Shown one piece after another: positions 22,677-35,072 of a stretch of 64,000 nucleotides of DNA. The stretch lies in contig CM121341.1 in NCBI GenBank assembly GCA_051530055.1, positions 10,230,001 through 10,294,000 on the forward strand, given 5' to 3'. This DNA is from Neoechinorhynchus agilis. Its lineage: Eukaryota; Acanthocephala. Both the position numbers and the translations under genes were made by a program. The notes beneath the pieces are model-generated. The model was not told the DNA's origin and made no database searches. It saw only the letters and a list, made by a program, of their open reading frames with translations. How positions within the stretch are numbered: the first letter of the stretch is position 1; each line of letters opens with the position of its first letter.

Positions 22677-23443
22677 ATGATGGCCAGCGGGAAGTGCACA
22701 ATGTCCGAGGCATTACGAAAGATATTGCATGAGATTAGAAAGGTCACATATAATCGAAGGCGAATTCTTTTAGTTGCTGTTTCCAAACTGCAGCCCATAG
22801 AAAAGATTCTTGAAGCTTATAAGTGTGGTATTCGTGATTTTGGTGAGAATTATGTTGAAGAGCTTATTTCGAAGTCCGATGATCCAGTTTTGAGGGAAAA
22901 ATGCCCAGATATTAGATGGCATTTTATCGGTCACCTTCAGAGCAAAAAAACATCGAAGCTTTTAAAGAGCGTGACGAGCCTTTATATGATTCACAGCGTA
23001 GATTCGGTTCGATTGGCTGATAAGATAAATTCCTCTGCACTTCATGTGGCTTGATTTTTTTGAAAGAAAACTCGTAATAGAGATCTTGCCAAAAGAAAAT
23101 GAACGTATTGGTTCAAGTAAACTCAAGCGGAGAAGAGAGTAAAAGCGGTTTGGATGATGATGATCAAATCTTGACATTGTGCTCACACATTGTAGAGAAA
23201 TGTTCAAATTTGATTTTTAAAGGTCTAATGACCATTGCATCACCGAACGAAGGCAAAGTGGTGGACGAATTCAAGTATATGAATAGTTTGCGTCTTAAGG
23301 TATCTAATCACATCAATGTTCAAGTAGAAGAAATCGAATTGAGCATGGGAATGTCCAGTGATTATCTAGAGGCAGTAAAGGAAGGTAGCACTATTCTCAG
23401 AATTGGATCAAGTATTTTTGGTCCACGAAACAAGAATGAGTAG
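22677..23443 (+). CDS. PLPBP: Pyridoxal phosphate homeostasis protein (PLPBP/PROSC, YggS family)
   Basis: Two exons, 22,677-23,045 and 23,081-23,443, join in frame across a 35 bp GT..AG intron (GTGGCT..TAATAG) and give 243 residues, the normal family length. Family landmarks are all present: LLVAVSKLQP with the PLP-binding lysine (Lys37), FGENYVEEL, RWHFIGHLQSKK, VNSSGEESKSGL, GLMTI, IELSMGMSSDY and the phosphate-binding ILRIGSSIFGPR end. The protein binds pyridoxal 5'-phosphate and buffers its free level in the cytosol and mitochondria; no enzymatic activity is known. Without the intron the frame meets a stop at the junction, which is why the intron is accepted. It is single-copy and outside the duplicated blocks. 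Confidence 0.93.
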
Positions 23444-23689
23444 CGCCCATGTATCTGAAAACTCAAAGAATTTTGAAATCTCCATTGCGGGTGAATTTAA
23501 CAATTGTATTCGTTACGTCATCGAAGACCGATGGGCACGAAAGAGCACGTCGAATTGCACGTTTAGAAGTGTCAGAAAACAATGACGTTCATAAGTGCAA
23601 CTTTACTCCGCATTGGACTTTTTTACATTCCCCGTCTACAAATAGCTCAATCGTGCAAAATACTTGTCGCCCGCAGGACTCTTTTGGTC

Positions 23690-24560
23690 TACTAAACTAG
23701 GATCCCTTCACAAACTTGTTCTCTTCTGAACTGAAACATGTCCTAAACTCCACAAATCAAAACCAATGCCCAAACACGAGTCATAACCATTGCTCCATCT
23801 CAGATTCCACACAAACTTTCACTCCAAACAATTGACAATTCTGTCGACTCTTTAATACTCCCCTTAGTCTCGTCATATGAAGTTCTCCAACATCTTAAAA
23901 AATTACGTCGAAATTCGCCCCCTCAATCGGAAATCTAGAAGTTTACTATTAACCGCATAATTCCCGAGCTCATCGATTCTCTTACCCTCATTATAAATCA
24001 CTGCCTGAAAACTGCCAAAGTGATCCTTCTTTCGAAAAATAGACATTCGATTTAAACCGAATCATTCCATTTAATATCCACTCAGCCCCAATTTTTAAAC
24101 ATTCATCGAAAAATGTTTTAAACTCGTCTTCGTTCACTTCTCAACAAAAAATCATCGCCCCTCTGCAACCGATGGCCTACTTTTCATTTAAGACGTGCTT
24201 TTAAGAGACCACGACAATGATCCCTTTAACATCATCCGTGTCATTTAAATGGTTTTTTCGAACGCATTTGACTCCCTATGCCATTCACTACTCCAAGCTT
24301 ATTCTGATTTCGACTTAAACGCATTGCAAATCCACTGGCTGGCCTCTTAAAATTGCCAACAATACATTAACTGCCGTTCTACCCCCTCTATCAGCCTATC
24401 CCTCACCAAAGGCGTACTTCAAGTTGTTGTGTTGTCATCACTTCTCTTTAATATTTTTCTAAACAACCTTAAACCTCTGTCCTCTCACTCTAAACTTTAG
24501 TTATACGCCGACGATATCACCCTCATCACTCAATCAGCACCCCACATCTGCAAAATTAGA
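23690..24560 (+). mobile_element. LINE-B (Jockey/CR1-like) ORF2 fragment, decayed
   Basis: Frames in the plus direction show AFDLNRIIPFNIHSAPIF-like template-entry residues, SISLSLTKGVLQVVVLSS (from GVPQGSVLSP) and LYADDITLI (intact YADD). The orientation is opposite to the LINE-B region at 19.3-20.1 kb. Many stops are present. It abuts LINE-A at about 24,560. Confidence 0.7.
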
Positions 24561-24564
24561 CGAG

Positions 24565-25655
24565 ACGTTGAAAGTTTCTCTCGAGAAAATTTTAAATCGT
24601 AAGCAAGCCGTAAAATAGCTCAATCCGTTCTTGGCGAGAATTACACTTTAGATAAAGATTTTGTGGAGGCGCTTAATCTTTGGTGTGGAAATTTTGGCAG
24701 CGAGCAGGTACCCATCAATGGTTGCAAATAATCAGCTTGGAATTCGCTCCTGGTGGCGAGAATTCATAACTCTTCAATTTCACGTTCTCGTGACCTGGTT
24801 AACCGAACTCGATTGTCGGCAGTCTTTACAAGAGAATCGGGTGCTTGGCTCAACGCTCTCCCAATCGCCTCTGTTGGTACCTTTGTCTCTGACGAGACAG
24901 TAAGGTTTGCAGTATCCCTGAGACTTGGGGTACCGATGCGCACATTCCATCGCTGCGGTTCTGACCTCAGATAAAGTGACCAACAGAGCACTGTATAAGA
25001 GAGCCGGAGTCCAACCGCCCAGTGAATATTTGCGCCGCAGACGACTGCAGTTCCGGGCAATATAATTCGGTCCGAGGCATCTTGCCCACAGGTCGTGCAA
25101 CATTCTTTTCTGGAAGCCAACGACATTGTATCGTAAAGGCAAAGGGAACTGTCGTACATACGACGTAGGAAAGTACCGTTGCATACAATACAATACAATC
25201 GCTGCCGTTGCGATGCGACCGTGGAACCATCGGGACGCAATGGTCTCGTCTGTCGGCAATCAGGCACGAAGTACTCACGATACGCCGAAGTGAACGCAAT
25301 GCTCTTAGTCGTGCCCTGAATATTGGGAATGCGGCCGACATTTTAGAACCGAGCAATCTTTGCCGACTCGATGGTCGTAGACCGGACGGTGTCACAATAT
25401 TTCCGGGGGAGGTTAGGGTGCACATTCCATCGCTGCCGTAGCGGAGCGACCGTGAGATCGTCGGGACGCCATGATCTCGTCTGTTGGCAAGCAATTGTCT
25501 AAGAGATTGAGACGAATCACAGGCGATCCGAGATCAGGAGCATTCAACGATGGAACGCTGCATCCGTCCTTTCGACTATTACACCAAGACGGCAACTTAG
25601 TAATCCAGAGCGGTGGTGTGAATGATTTCATGTAAAAAACATTACCCAATATACA
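24565..25655 (+). mobile_element. LINE-A 3' portion with nested LINE fragment (right-arm copy)
   Basis: Inverted counterpart of 9,802-11,105: RKIAQSVLGENYTL, EALNLWCGNFGSEQVP, NALPIASVGTFVSDE, then the nested LINE end (about 24,965-25,190), RALNIGNAADILEP, RPDGVTIFPG and the 3' tail ending near 25,655. Compared with the left copy there is a deletion around 25,420, where the motif passes directly into tail sequence. Confidence 0.8.
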
Positions 25656-25882
25656 AAGTTTTCTGTGTAAATATAGCACTTCTTAAAAAAACATATTTTT
25701 CATATATTTGACCTCATGACTATGACCGTACGGTTACAAATACGGGACGGGTGGTGTGAATGATTTAATGAAATTTATAAATTTTTTAAAGGAAAACTTT
25801 ACCCAGTAAACAACGTGTTCGCTAATTTTACAAACAATTTTTTAATCTGACCTCATCGTTAGTTTCTAATAAGCTCACAGTC

Positions 25883-26440
25883 TTGAGATACACCCTCACA
25901 CCCAGCATGTCCGTGTGGAACCATCAGGACGCCATGGTCTCGTCTGTCGGCAATCAGGCGAAAGAACTAACGATACGCCGAAGTGAACGCAATGCTCTTA
26001 GTCGTGCCCTGAATATTGGGAATGCGCCCCAACATCCTAGAGCTGAGCAATCTTTGCCGACTCGATGGTCGTCGCAGACCGGACAATGTCATAGTGTTCT
26101 CGTGGCGATTGGAGGCTAATGCATTCTCTGGGACACATAGATTTCGCCACCATTAAACCGGAGGGGCAACAGCAGCTGCTGTGGAACACAAAAGGACAAA
26201 ATACAGGGACCTGAGTCGAAAACATTATTTTGTTCCCTTTGGCGTCGAATCGCGGCGCAGAATCTAGTCAAGCAATTGTTTAAGAGATTGAGACGAATCA
26301 CTGGCGATCCGATATCAAGAGCATTCCTTCAACAAAACATAAGTCCGTTCCTGCAACGAGGGAACGCTGCATTCGCCTATTTTGACCATTACACCAGGAC
26401 GGCAGCTGAGTGATCCAGAGCGGTGGTGTGAATGATTTCA
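25883..26440 (+). mobile_element. Second LINE-A nuclease-to-tail fragment
   Basis: A shorter additional copy carries the SERNALSRALNIGNAP block, a diverged RSSQTGQCH version of the nuclease motif, and the 3' tail with its CCAGAGCGGTGGTGTGAATG end near 26,430. The left arm has only one copy at this place, so this one arose after, or was lost since, the inverted duplication. Confidence 0.7.
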
Positions 26441-26759
26441 TGTAAAAAACATTACCCAATATACAAACTTTTCTGTGTAAATATAGCACTTCTTAAAAAA
26501 AACATATTTTTCATATATTTGACCTCAGAACTGTGACCTTGCGGTTACAAATTCGGTTAGTATTTCAAGACTTTATTTTGGAATCAAAAGTTGTTTAAAT
26601 TTACCTACAATAAAGGTTTCAATATTTTCCGAACCCCCGAGAATCCGGATTTTATACCCCAAAAACGCCATATTTAATATTATCATTGATCTACCGAGGA
26701 TCGCGATCAATATACAGAAATAATAAATATTCTTTTAAGTAATGTACTATCCTAATTTG

Positions 26760-27176
26760 CTACTCCTCTGAACTGTCGCTCTCGGAATCGCTTTCTATTT
26801 GTATTGTCCTCTCGTATTGCCGAAACAGCTCACCGGGTTCAATTGATCCATTCTCGGGCGGTCTTGGAGGCAAATACGAATTCAAAAAGAATTGAGGCAC
26901 GAATTGCCGATGAACTTCCAATCGTTGAGCAATTCTTGCACTGATGACGTAATTCAAAAGTTGTCTTAGTGAAGTACTCGGATCCACGATTCGAAATCTT
27001 CTAAAATAATACCAAATTCGAACCGATCCGGGATGTTTTCCAAGAAACTGCGCGATTCCATTAATCCTTTCCTCATCAGGCATCGGATTTTCTTGATAGG
27101 TAGTTTCTAAATAAGCCTGATCAATATCGGAGAATTGATCAGTACCAAATGATTGACTGTTTCCGTTTTGCGCCAT
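26760..27176 (-). CDS. Small homeodomain-like protein lacking Asn51 (right-arm copy)
   Basis: A complete intronless frame of 138 residues, identical to the product of 9,066-9,482 except for I10F, E17D, M18I, H20Q, M68T and L111S. All six lie outside the putative recognition helix (IWYYFRRFR). Four of the six cluster in the first 20 residues. Both frames stayed open while flanking non-coding sequence diverged, which is consistent with selection on the protein, but no rate test can be done by eye. Confidence 0.7.
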   Translation of the reverse strand: MAQNGNSQSFGTDQFSDIDQAYLETTYQENPMPDEERINGIAQFLGKHPGSVRIWYYFRRFRIVDPSTSLRQLLNYVISARIAQRLEVHRQFVPQFFLNSYLPPRPPENGSIEPGELFRQYERTIQIESDSESDSSEE

Positions 27177-29221
27177 ATTTTTGGTTTGCGAATAATAGAA
27201 ATTGGTATTTCGTTTCGTTAGTTTCTTGGTTCAACAAGGGTACCGCCGTTCAGCTTAACATCGTCTCAAGCAGTCACAAATATTAGGTTATTTGTTAGTG
27301 AAACATATTTATTGTTGACATATCAATTCTCGATATTTATTGACGCGAATGTTTTTTGCGTTTAAGACAAAAAATACAAATCATTGAATCTTTTGTTTTT
27401 TAACGTAAGGAATTCTGTAACATTTCGTTACGAAAAAACGATACTTCCCATAGATTTTTTGCGTTCTCTCATTTTGCTTAAGCGGATTTATCTCGTCATC
27501 GAACTTGGATTAAAATGATGATTTCGAACTTTAGTTCTGCTGATTTGAAAACGTTAAAACTAAAAAATCGATGGATCGAAGTCAGCAAACTGATACTGGG
27601 CCTTGAATAGGGCTGAACATTCTTGGAATTAATTTTCTGTAGAAATGATCGAATCATGTGAGAATTGAGTGCGTCTCGGTTTGAGATGGAAATAATCGTC
27701 AAACATAAATACTTCTTAGTTTAATGTCATCAAATAAATAATGCTCCATCGATAATTAACCATTAAAAAAATCTTGCTTACATTTTCACGCAATCGCGCG
27801 TGTGAATTTAAGAATTCATTTATTGTGAAAATAAAAGATATCAATGTATCGATTTGAAATCGAATTTCCACAAACGGATCAACATTCACGTCCCCATTTT
27901 AATGGAAAAATCGCTAGACAATATTGAGCGTTGAATTGATGATTTTTAGAAAATTATTTTCGTTACTTTTAAAAGTAAACGAAATATGGAAAACGCTCTG
28001 TTTTACAAGGTTATTACTTCAGAAATTTTTATCGTGCAATTTTTAGGCCTAAAATCATTGAATTTCGAACATCTCCACCTTTCAAGGGGACTAGAATGCA
28101 ACATTATAAAATGTTGCATTGAAGCCTGAAGTTTCCAACTGCAGATATCGGCATTTTTGCTGGAATTAATCACATGCGTTTTAAATCTAAGCGATTGAGG
28201 TTGTAATCAGTGCCGGTCTAATCGCGATAAAAGTGATTCTGAGCGATCCATCTTAAAATCGCTTCACTTACAGTTATTGCCCTTTAATTCAGATAGATTT
28301 CGTTAAAGGCTTTCGAAATTTGTTATTTACACCTGAATGATTAGCTTGATTTTGTTTTTAGAGTGCAATTTTGAGCAGTTGTTCTACATCCCTTCGATAA
28401 TTTTTGAGCTAAATTCCTCTTCTTTAATTATCTTTTATTCTTTAATTTAAGAATGCGTTCTGTGCTTTTAATCTGGTTTCATTGGAAGCATTTAGTGGTC
28501 CATTTCGAATAACAATGACGGCGGAAACAATCATCAAAAAAAGTCGATCAAATCGTGGACGCTTCTTGCGCTTTTCCTTTATAAGGGCAACACTTTTCTA
28601 CTCGCCTTTTTCGCTTTTTTTCCGAAGATACACGATTCCCTAACCATAAAATTGGTGAAACTGTGCTTCGTGTGGTTCCTAAAAACTTCGATTTTTTAGA
28701 TCCTTCACCTAAGTCACCAAGGTAAACAAAATATTTATTCTTTTATACCGAAGATTGAATCGAACGAATTCATCAGTGGCATTTAAATAACCGCAAATCA
28801 CAACCATCAATGAATTGGTTGCTCTGTCACCGCACTGAAGTGAGTTTCAAGATTTCGTCTTCGGAGATGAAAATGATGAAAAAATTGAGCTTCATGCGTC
28901 TTGAACGTAGTCGCCGAATCTCACCATAATGAGAAATCGGTATTCTGTCGTTGATGCGATTGTTCCATAAAGTTCAGCACGGAGACTCCAGGTGTGGTGT
29001 TCGTATTGCTTGTGGTACTCTGATCGCTATCACTCACGCTTCGAAATTGGAGCGCTGAAAATTATTCTATCGTTTTAGGACTTTTTTTGGGAACGCAAAG
29101 TCTAAAATTAACGCATTTGTCGTACCTTAAGCGTTTGCCCAGTGTAAAAATGCATTTTACAAAACAAAGTTCTACTGATCTTCGGTTTGAGTTTTTGTCA
29201 TGATCACAGGTCAGGATGGTT

Positions 29222-29545
29222 GCCGTGGTCTCCGCTACTAAACCAGGGGATCAGCAATCGCTTCCATGGCTCGCAAATGGACGAAATACACGGACCTGAG
29301 TCGAAATCTTCATATAGTTTCCTTTGGCGCCGAGGCATTCGGGTCGTTTAGTACCGCGGCGCAGGACCTGGTCAAGCAATTGTCTAAGAGGTTGAGACGA
29401 ATCACTGGCGGTCCGAGATCGAGAGCATTCCTCCCACAAAACATAAGTCTGTCACAGCAACGAGTTAACGCTGCATCCGTCCTTTAGACCATTACACGAG
29501 GACGGCAGCTGAGTGATCCAGAGCGGTGGTGTGAATGATTTCATG
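29222..29545 (+). mobile_element. LINE-A 3'-end fragment
   Basis: Encodes KWTKYTDLSRNLHIVSFGAE, AAQDLVKQLSKRLRRIT and the AFLPQNISLSQQ end of the LINE-A protein, followed by the tail ending at about 29,540. It is the inverted counterpart of 6,699-7,020. Confidence 0.8.
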
Positions 29546-29935
29546 CCGGAAAAATTTTATTTAGAATTAAACAACTTTACCCATTTTAAGACAGCATGTC
29601 ATGCAAACTGAGTGTATTAACTGAGTTACCAAATTATATTTTACTCTTAAACTTTCAATTTAGCGTGTAGTTTTTTTAGAGGACCGAAACAAGAATTTTT
29701 AGGAATTCTAAACAATTCAGTATTATAGGAATTATAGGAAATTGTACGAAAAAGGGCAGTTTACCGCTTACTGCAGCACCAATAATATCGGCATATTTGT
29801 TAGCATTCCTAGTCATAGAAAAAGTGTCGTTCCTTAAAGTGGATGACTCGCGTTTCTTGTTAGTTTTCTAGTAGGCGTTTTCGTTTTCTTTATTTAAAGG
29901 TAGAAAAATCACACTGGTACAGTCTTGTTCACGAA

Positions 29936-30595
29936 ATGTCTCCGAGATACACCGTCTACTACTTCGATGTTGAAGGAAGGGGCGAAATAATTCGAATGTT
30001 GCTAACTGTAGCTGGTCAGCCATTTGAAGATATTCGATTTGAAAGGAATGATTGGGCTGAAAAGTATAAATCACAAATGCCATTGAATATAGTTCCTGTG
30101 CTTGAAGTAGACGGCGAGCTTTTATTTGAGACCAGTTCCATTGTTCGATATCTTGGCAAAAAATTCGGCTTAGCCGGCCAATCAGATTTGGACGCTGCTC
30201 GATGCGATGCGGCTATTTGTGTAATCGACCACCATTTCGCCAAATTCGGGGAGGGATATCAAGTTGCTTCACCGGTGGAGCGTCAAAGAATAATACAGGA
30301 TCTTTTTAACGATGAAGTTCCAAAACTACTCGCCTCCCTTGAGAAGTTGGAAGCATTGTTCGGCAAAGACGGATACATGATTTCGGCTCAATTAACCTAC
30401 GTGGATCTTTATATCTATTATTTTATCCGTACATTGGAAGCGTACACTCGTCATCGGGTCCAAGCAGATTTTGTAGCGAGGAATAAAAGATTAGTGGAAT
30501 CAGTTCCCGCACTGAAGGAATATTTCGAAAAGCAAATGTCAATGAAGGACCTGTGGAAAGTGATCGAAGGCTTTTATCCTAGGTCGTCTGAATGA
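29936..30595 (+). CDS. Sigma-like glutathione S-transferase, apparently intact
   Basis: An uninterrupted 219-residue frame with all GST landmarks: YTVYYFDVEGRGEIIR with Tyr9 in the catalytic position, the cis-proline loop IVPVLEVDGEL (Pro54), the glutathione gamma-Glu pair Glu65-Thr66 followed by SSIVRYLGKKFGLAG, and the C-domain box QLTYVDLYIYYF. It catalyses conjugation of glutathione to electrophiles or prostaglandin-type isomerisation in the cytosol (family knowledge). It is intronless. Its last third and 3' flank were copied, inverted, to 5,672-6,245. Unlike the GST at 4,580-5,248 it keeps the glutathione-site residues, so it is the likely functional member. Confidence 0.9.
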   Translation: MSPRYTVYYFDVEGRGEIIRMLLTVAGQPFEDIRFERNDWAEKYKSQMPLNIVPVLEVDGELLFETSSIVRYLGKKFGLAGQSDLDAARCDAAICVIDHHFAKFGEGYQVASPVERQRIIQDLFNDEVPKLLASLEKLEALFGKDGYMISAQLTYVDLYIYYFIRTLEAYTRHRVQADFVARNKRLVESVPALKEYFEKQMSMKDLWKVIEGFYPRSSE

Positions 30596-31047
30596 TAGAC
30601 AATTGTGAACTTAATGGAAGTTTTTTCTGAATCTTGACACAGTAGAAATCACGTTTTCTTATTTGTGATTGAAGTCGAGTTTTTTTCATCTTTTATTTGT
30701 TGATCAAATTCAAGGAATCAATAGAGAGATCTAATGAAGAGTTCGAAAAGCGGTTGCCGCATTTTTAATAGAAAACAAGTTCTAGTTAAAGATTTGATGA
30801 TTTTGTCGAAGCGATTAAACACTAAGTGAGTTGTAACATTCGTATGCATAACAGAATGCGAAAACAATGCATTCGTAGAAGCTACTTCTTCTCACTCACT
30901 CATTTTTCCCTCTCTCGAGAGCTACTAACTTTCGACATTTATGGAAATTTATACTATTTTTCAAACAATTTTCGGACACGACTCGGTCAGATCAGATTTG
31001 TAGGTTTGCGATCAAGATTAATGATTAGGACAAGAACTTTTGAGTTA
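30480..31047 (+). repeat. Outer inverted duplication, right segment over the GST 3' end
   Basis: Inverted counterpart of 5,672-6,245. It starts inside the GST coding sequence and ends at TTTTGAGTTATTAG, where it passes straight into a direct copy of 28,239 onward. Confidence 0.85.
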
Positions 31048-31770
31048 TTAGAGCGATCCATCTTAAAATCGCTTCACTTACAGTGATTACCCTTTAATTC
31101 GGATAGATTTCGTTAAAGGCTTTCGAAATTTGTTATTTACATCTGAATGATTAGCTTGATTTTGTTTTTAGAGTGCAATTTTGAGCAATGTTTAAGCAAA
31201 ATTCCTCTTCTTTAATTATCTTTTATTCTTTAATTTAAGAATGCGTTCTGTGCTTTTAATCTGGTTTCATTGGAAGCATTTAGTGGTCCATTTCGAATAA
31301 CCATGACGGCGGAAACAATCATCAAAAAAAGTCGATCAAATCGTGGACGCTTCTTGCGCTTTTCCTTTATAAGGGCAACACTTTTCTACTCGCCTTTTTC
31401 GCTTTTTTTCCGAAGATACACGATTCCCTAACCATAAAATTGGTGAAACTGTGCTACGTGTGGTTCCTAAAAACTTCGATTTTTTAGATCCTTCACCTAA
31501 GTCACCAAGGTAAACTAAATATTTATTCTTTTATACCGAAGATTGAATCGAACGAATTCATCAGTGGCATTTAAATAACCGCAAATAACAACCATCAATG
31601 AATTGGTTGCTCTGACACTGCACAGAAGTGAGTTTCAAGATTTCGTCTTCGGAGATGAAAATGATGAAAAAATTGAGCATCATGCGTCTTGAACGTAGTC
31701 GCCGAATCTGACCAAAATGAGAAATCGGTATTCTGTCGTTGATGCGATTGTTCCATAAAGTTCAGCACGG
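31047..31770. repeat. Direct partial duplicate of 28,239-28,983
   Basis: From GAGCGATCCATCTTAAAATC at 31,047 to GTTCAGCACGG at 31,770 the sequence repeats the AT-rich spacer of the right arm in the same orientation, with one deletion of ~20 bp and scattered substitutions. With the left arm this makes three copies of the block in the window. No gene is recognised in it. Confidence 0.9.
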
Positions 31771-32066
31771 GAAAATGTTTTAAATCTCGCATCATTGGTT
31801 TCGAGAGTTTTACTTCTCTGTCACTGTGGCAGTGTCCGAATCGCTTCCACGATGTGGATAACCCCGGGATCGTCATCGATCAATCGCCGCTTGCAGGTCA
31901 TCTCGTCGACAACGTTGCTTCGAGTGCAAATCGAATCTTGCTTCTTAAATTTTCTTTCGGTCCAAAGCCGCTATGAGCACCGAGCAGTCATATAATCATT
32001 ATTAATATTCTTTTGTCCTTAAAGACATAATAAATCCTTTAGCAAATAAGAAACAATCATTTTGCG

Positions 32067-33843
32067 ATGGCTCTTCGACACTTGGTTCGGTCAATACACG
32101 CAGTTTGTATTGCACGTTTCCCCAGGCGATTGGTGAAACGTTTTGCCGATCGGCCTACTATACAAATGAAAAACAAAAATGAACGATACATTCCATTAGA
32201 AGATTTGTCAAACAAATTTGTGTTTTTATTTCCCGGCCCTCAAAGTCTAATCAGGTTCAAATACGCTGAACATTTAAAATCAATGATTACAATAATCATG
32301 TTGGAATATCGGAATTCGCGTTCCTACATGACTGTGCTAAGCAGTTCTCAAGTGTGCGGGATCTTTTTAAGACTTCAAGTGACATTTTACGGTACGACGT
32401 AATGAATGTCCTTCGGTCAGACGAAGGGAATGAACCTGTGGTTGTCGAAGAACCCGTACATTTCGTGGTACTCATGGCTTATCTTGAACGTCTTAAGATT
32501 ATTAGTCCGAAGACGGTTGAACTTTGCGCTAGAACTGCCGGATTTGGTGTCGGTGAATATGCAGCGCTTGTTATGGCCGGACATTTACGCCACCGATTTT
32601 TAGCCTTTTTAAACAAGGAATGATTCGCTTTCTTGTCTCTCATAAAACCCTCAACCTCGTGAACTATTTCGGAACTCTTGACGCCCTTTTTCAAAAAGTT
32701 TTTTACATTTAACCGACTTTTTGTGAAAAAATCGATGGTTAAAGCCTAGAGGACGCTTTAGATCTCATAAATGAACGATCGCGACTAATTCACGATTCGG
32801 CACAAACTGCGCCTTCCGGTCAAATGACCGTACACTTAAAACCGTCGAGCAAACTCAGCTTAGCTTTATTCGCAGGTCGTGAGTTTTGCGAAAAGAAACT
32901 ATTAATCGAAGATCCAGTTTGTGCGTGTACGGCTTTCCTTCACACTGAATGTAAGTTGTTGGGCGGAAATCTTGAAGCGATCCAATTTATGGCACATAAT
33001 TATAAATATTTCGATCTCGGCAAAGTTCATTACGTCAAGTGCCACTCGGGATTCGTAAATACGATTCGAATGAAGAAGTCATCGTGGAAGTTGAAGCGAA
33101 TGATCGGAGAGCGGATTAGGTTAATGCTTCTTTAGATTGCTGAGTCTGTATTTTTATCTTTAGGTGGTGAAGATAAGTGGCCAAAAAGAAGAATGGAGTT
33201 TGATTGCTATTTCTAGTCGATCTTTTCTTTAAATTATCATTTGAAGCAATACGATCTAAATGTTAAACGATAGACTCTTGTTTGTACTTTAATGGCTAAA
33301 TAGAATTTGATTAAACAATTCAAGCAATACTCTAAGTGACAAAATGAAATTAGCAGCAAGATTGACTAATTCAAAAAGTATTGTTAAAGTGAATTGGAGT
33401 TTTATGTTATTTTCATGTAACGGAGTTCACAAACAACAATCCCGGTGCCGGATATTTTGATTATAAATTACTCCGACTTATGGTTATTTATCCCACCATT
33501 TCAACTGCATGTTTCATCTTAAATGTCAAGAAGCATTGACAAAAACCTTGGAACGGTAATGTGCGAGTTTGCATGAACAGTAACGGTCAATTAGCGGCTA
33601 CAATTAGCGAAGTCAGAACATCATTAGGTAATCAACTGTTTTCGGCCATAAAATGGGAACAGACAATGTCGGAACTTTACGCACATCGAGCGAAGGATAC
33701 CGAGCTTCCGCGAACACTTGTAATCGGCCCTCCAAGTAATCAACTCGGATTACTTCTAAAAAAAACGAACTATATGGCTAACCAGCGACTTGTTTCAACG
33801 AGATTGGTGCTGAGTGAATCAAGTGAGACTGAGTGCAGAGCCT
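32067..33843 (+). pseudogene. MCAT: Malonyl-CoA:ACP transacylase-like (MCAT) locus, catalytic residues lost
   Basis: Collinear similarity to mitochondrial MCAT/FabD spreads over several frames: a basic presequence-like start, FVFLFPG (from FPGQGSQ), VRDLFKTSSDILRYDVMNVL, a VELCARTAGFGVGEYAALVM block, INERSRLIHDSAQTAPSGQM, and the C-terminal SAIKWEQTMSELYAHR. MCAT loads malonyl groups onto ACP for mitochondrial fatty acid synthesis. The nucleophile elbow GFSVGE reads GFGVGE, so the catalytic serine is absent. The FPGQGSQ oxyanion loop reads FPGPQSL, and the catalytic His motif (FHT.LM) is CHSGFVNT. Frame changes near 32,300, 32,620 and 33,130-33,560 could be small introns, but no clean splice set was found. 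Either a decayed gene or a non-enzymatic relative; the former seems more likely. Confidence 0.65.
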
Positions 33844-33989
33844 AATAGAATTTTTATTCTTATACAATACTTTTGGCTCAGTTGAAAGGCAAAGTCCCTT
33901 GGGCACCTTTATTAAATAAAATTTTTGGGGTCTCCATTGATAACCACGTATGATATTCTCATGGTCTTCGGAAACTACCATGCAAATCT

Positions 33990-34668
33990 TCCCTTAACTC
34001 TCCGTTTCCCAACTGGGCTCTACGCTTTATCATTCCAGATTTTATTGGTCCACTTACCCCAATAATCAACCAAAGTTTCATTACTGGAATCTTTCCTAAT
34101 TGCCTTAAAACAGCAAGGGTAACCCTGCTTCCGAAAGCAGGCAAACTTATATCCACCTTGAGTTTTCGACCCATCTCTATGTTACCCTAAAGTGTGACAA
34201 GCACACATCAATTTCGTTGCACAAAGGATCCATTAAGCTCTATCTTCTTAAACGTCTCAGATTCCTTGGATTATCATCCAAAGACCTTAGGTACTTTTAT
34301 AACGCCGCCATCCTACCAACGCTCACCTACGCGCATATCCAACCTTCTGCAAGTTTTCTTCTAAACTATTCAAAAACTTAAAACATTTCACAAGAGGTGC
34401 TCTCCAATCTGCTCCTCCGAACTCCTGCCCGTAGAAAAACACCTCTGTCTAATCTTTCAAAAGCACTCAAAACACCTTCATGCCATTCCGCCTCTTCAAT
34501 TTCTACCACAGATTTCTCCTTTTGATCACACTTACAACACTCGCGCCGCCCAACATTTTCCATGCTTCACTTTCTCGCACAAATCTGAACCTCCGCTCTT
34601 TCTTAACCACTGCTCAATCCTCCAAATGCGAATTGATTCGGAGGAAAGAACGGAAATCTCAAATAAAC
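33990..34668 (+). mobile_element. LINE-B-like ORF2 3' fragment
   Basis: Plus-strand frames give KLYLLKRLRFLGLSSKDLRY and FYNAAILPTLTYAHIQPS, the post-thumb pattern of Jockey/CR1-like LINEs, with frame breaks on both sides. It is diverged from the LINE-B copies near the palindrome. Confidence 0.7.
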
Positions 34669-35072
34669 TAAAACCAACTAATAGACCATAGTCAACTTAC
34701 CTAAAAAAATTCAAATCTCTGCACGAATCTTAAAGAAGTGTGTTCATTAAGATCTAAAGATACGTAGATCCTTTTCTTTGTTAATTAATGAATAAACGTG
34801 TTATTATTGATTGCAAACTGAAAGTGACTACGTTAAGGTTAAAAGTGAATGATAAGGCAAAAGGATTCATGCAAAAATATCTCTATTCTCGGATGAATAC
34901 ATTTAAGATATGAAAAATTTAACGGTGCATATGTGACATTCACGACCGGATACTCAAAGGGAAGATAACCGAAAATATTCTGGTACAGTTACCATTTATG
35001 CCGAATTTCATGCAATCTTTGAGCAACATTATATTTTAGGTGTATAAACACGCAAAGTGTCACTCGCCCACG

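Larger units (their letters stand above)
24650..29545. repeat. Outer inverted duplication, main right arm
   Basis: Inverted counterpart of 6,699-11,030, containing the second homeodomain-like gene and LINE-A fragments at both edges. It is longer than the left arm because of the extra LINE-A copy at 25,883-26,440. Confidence 0.88.
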
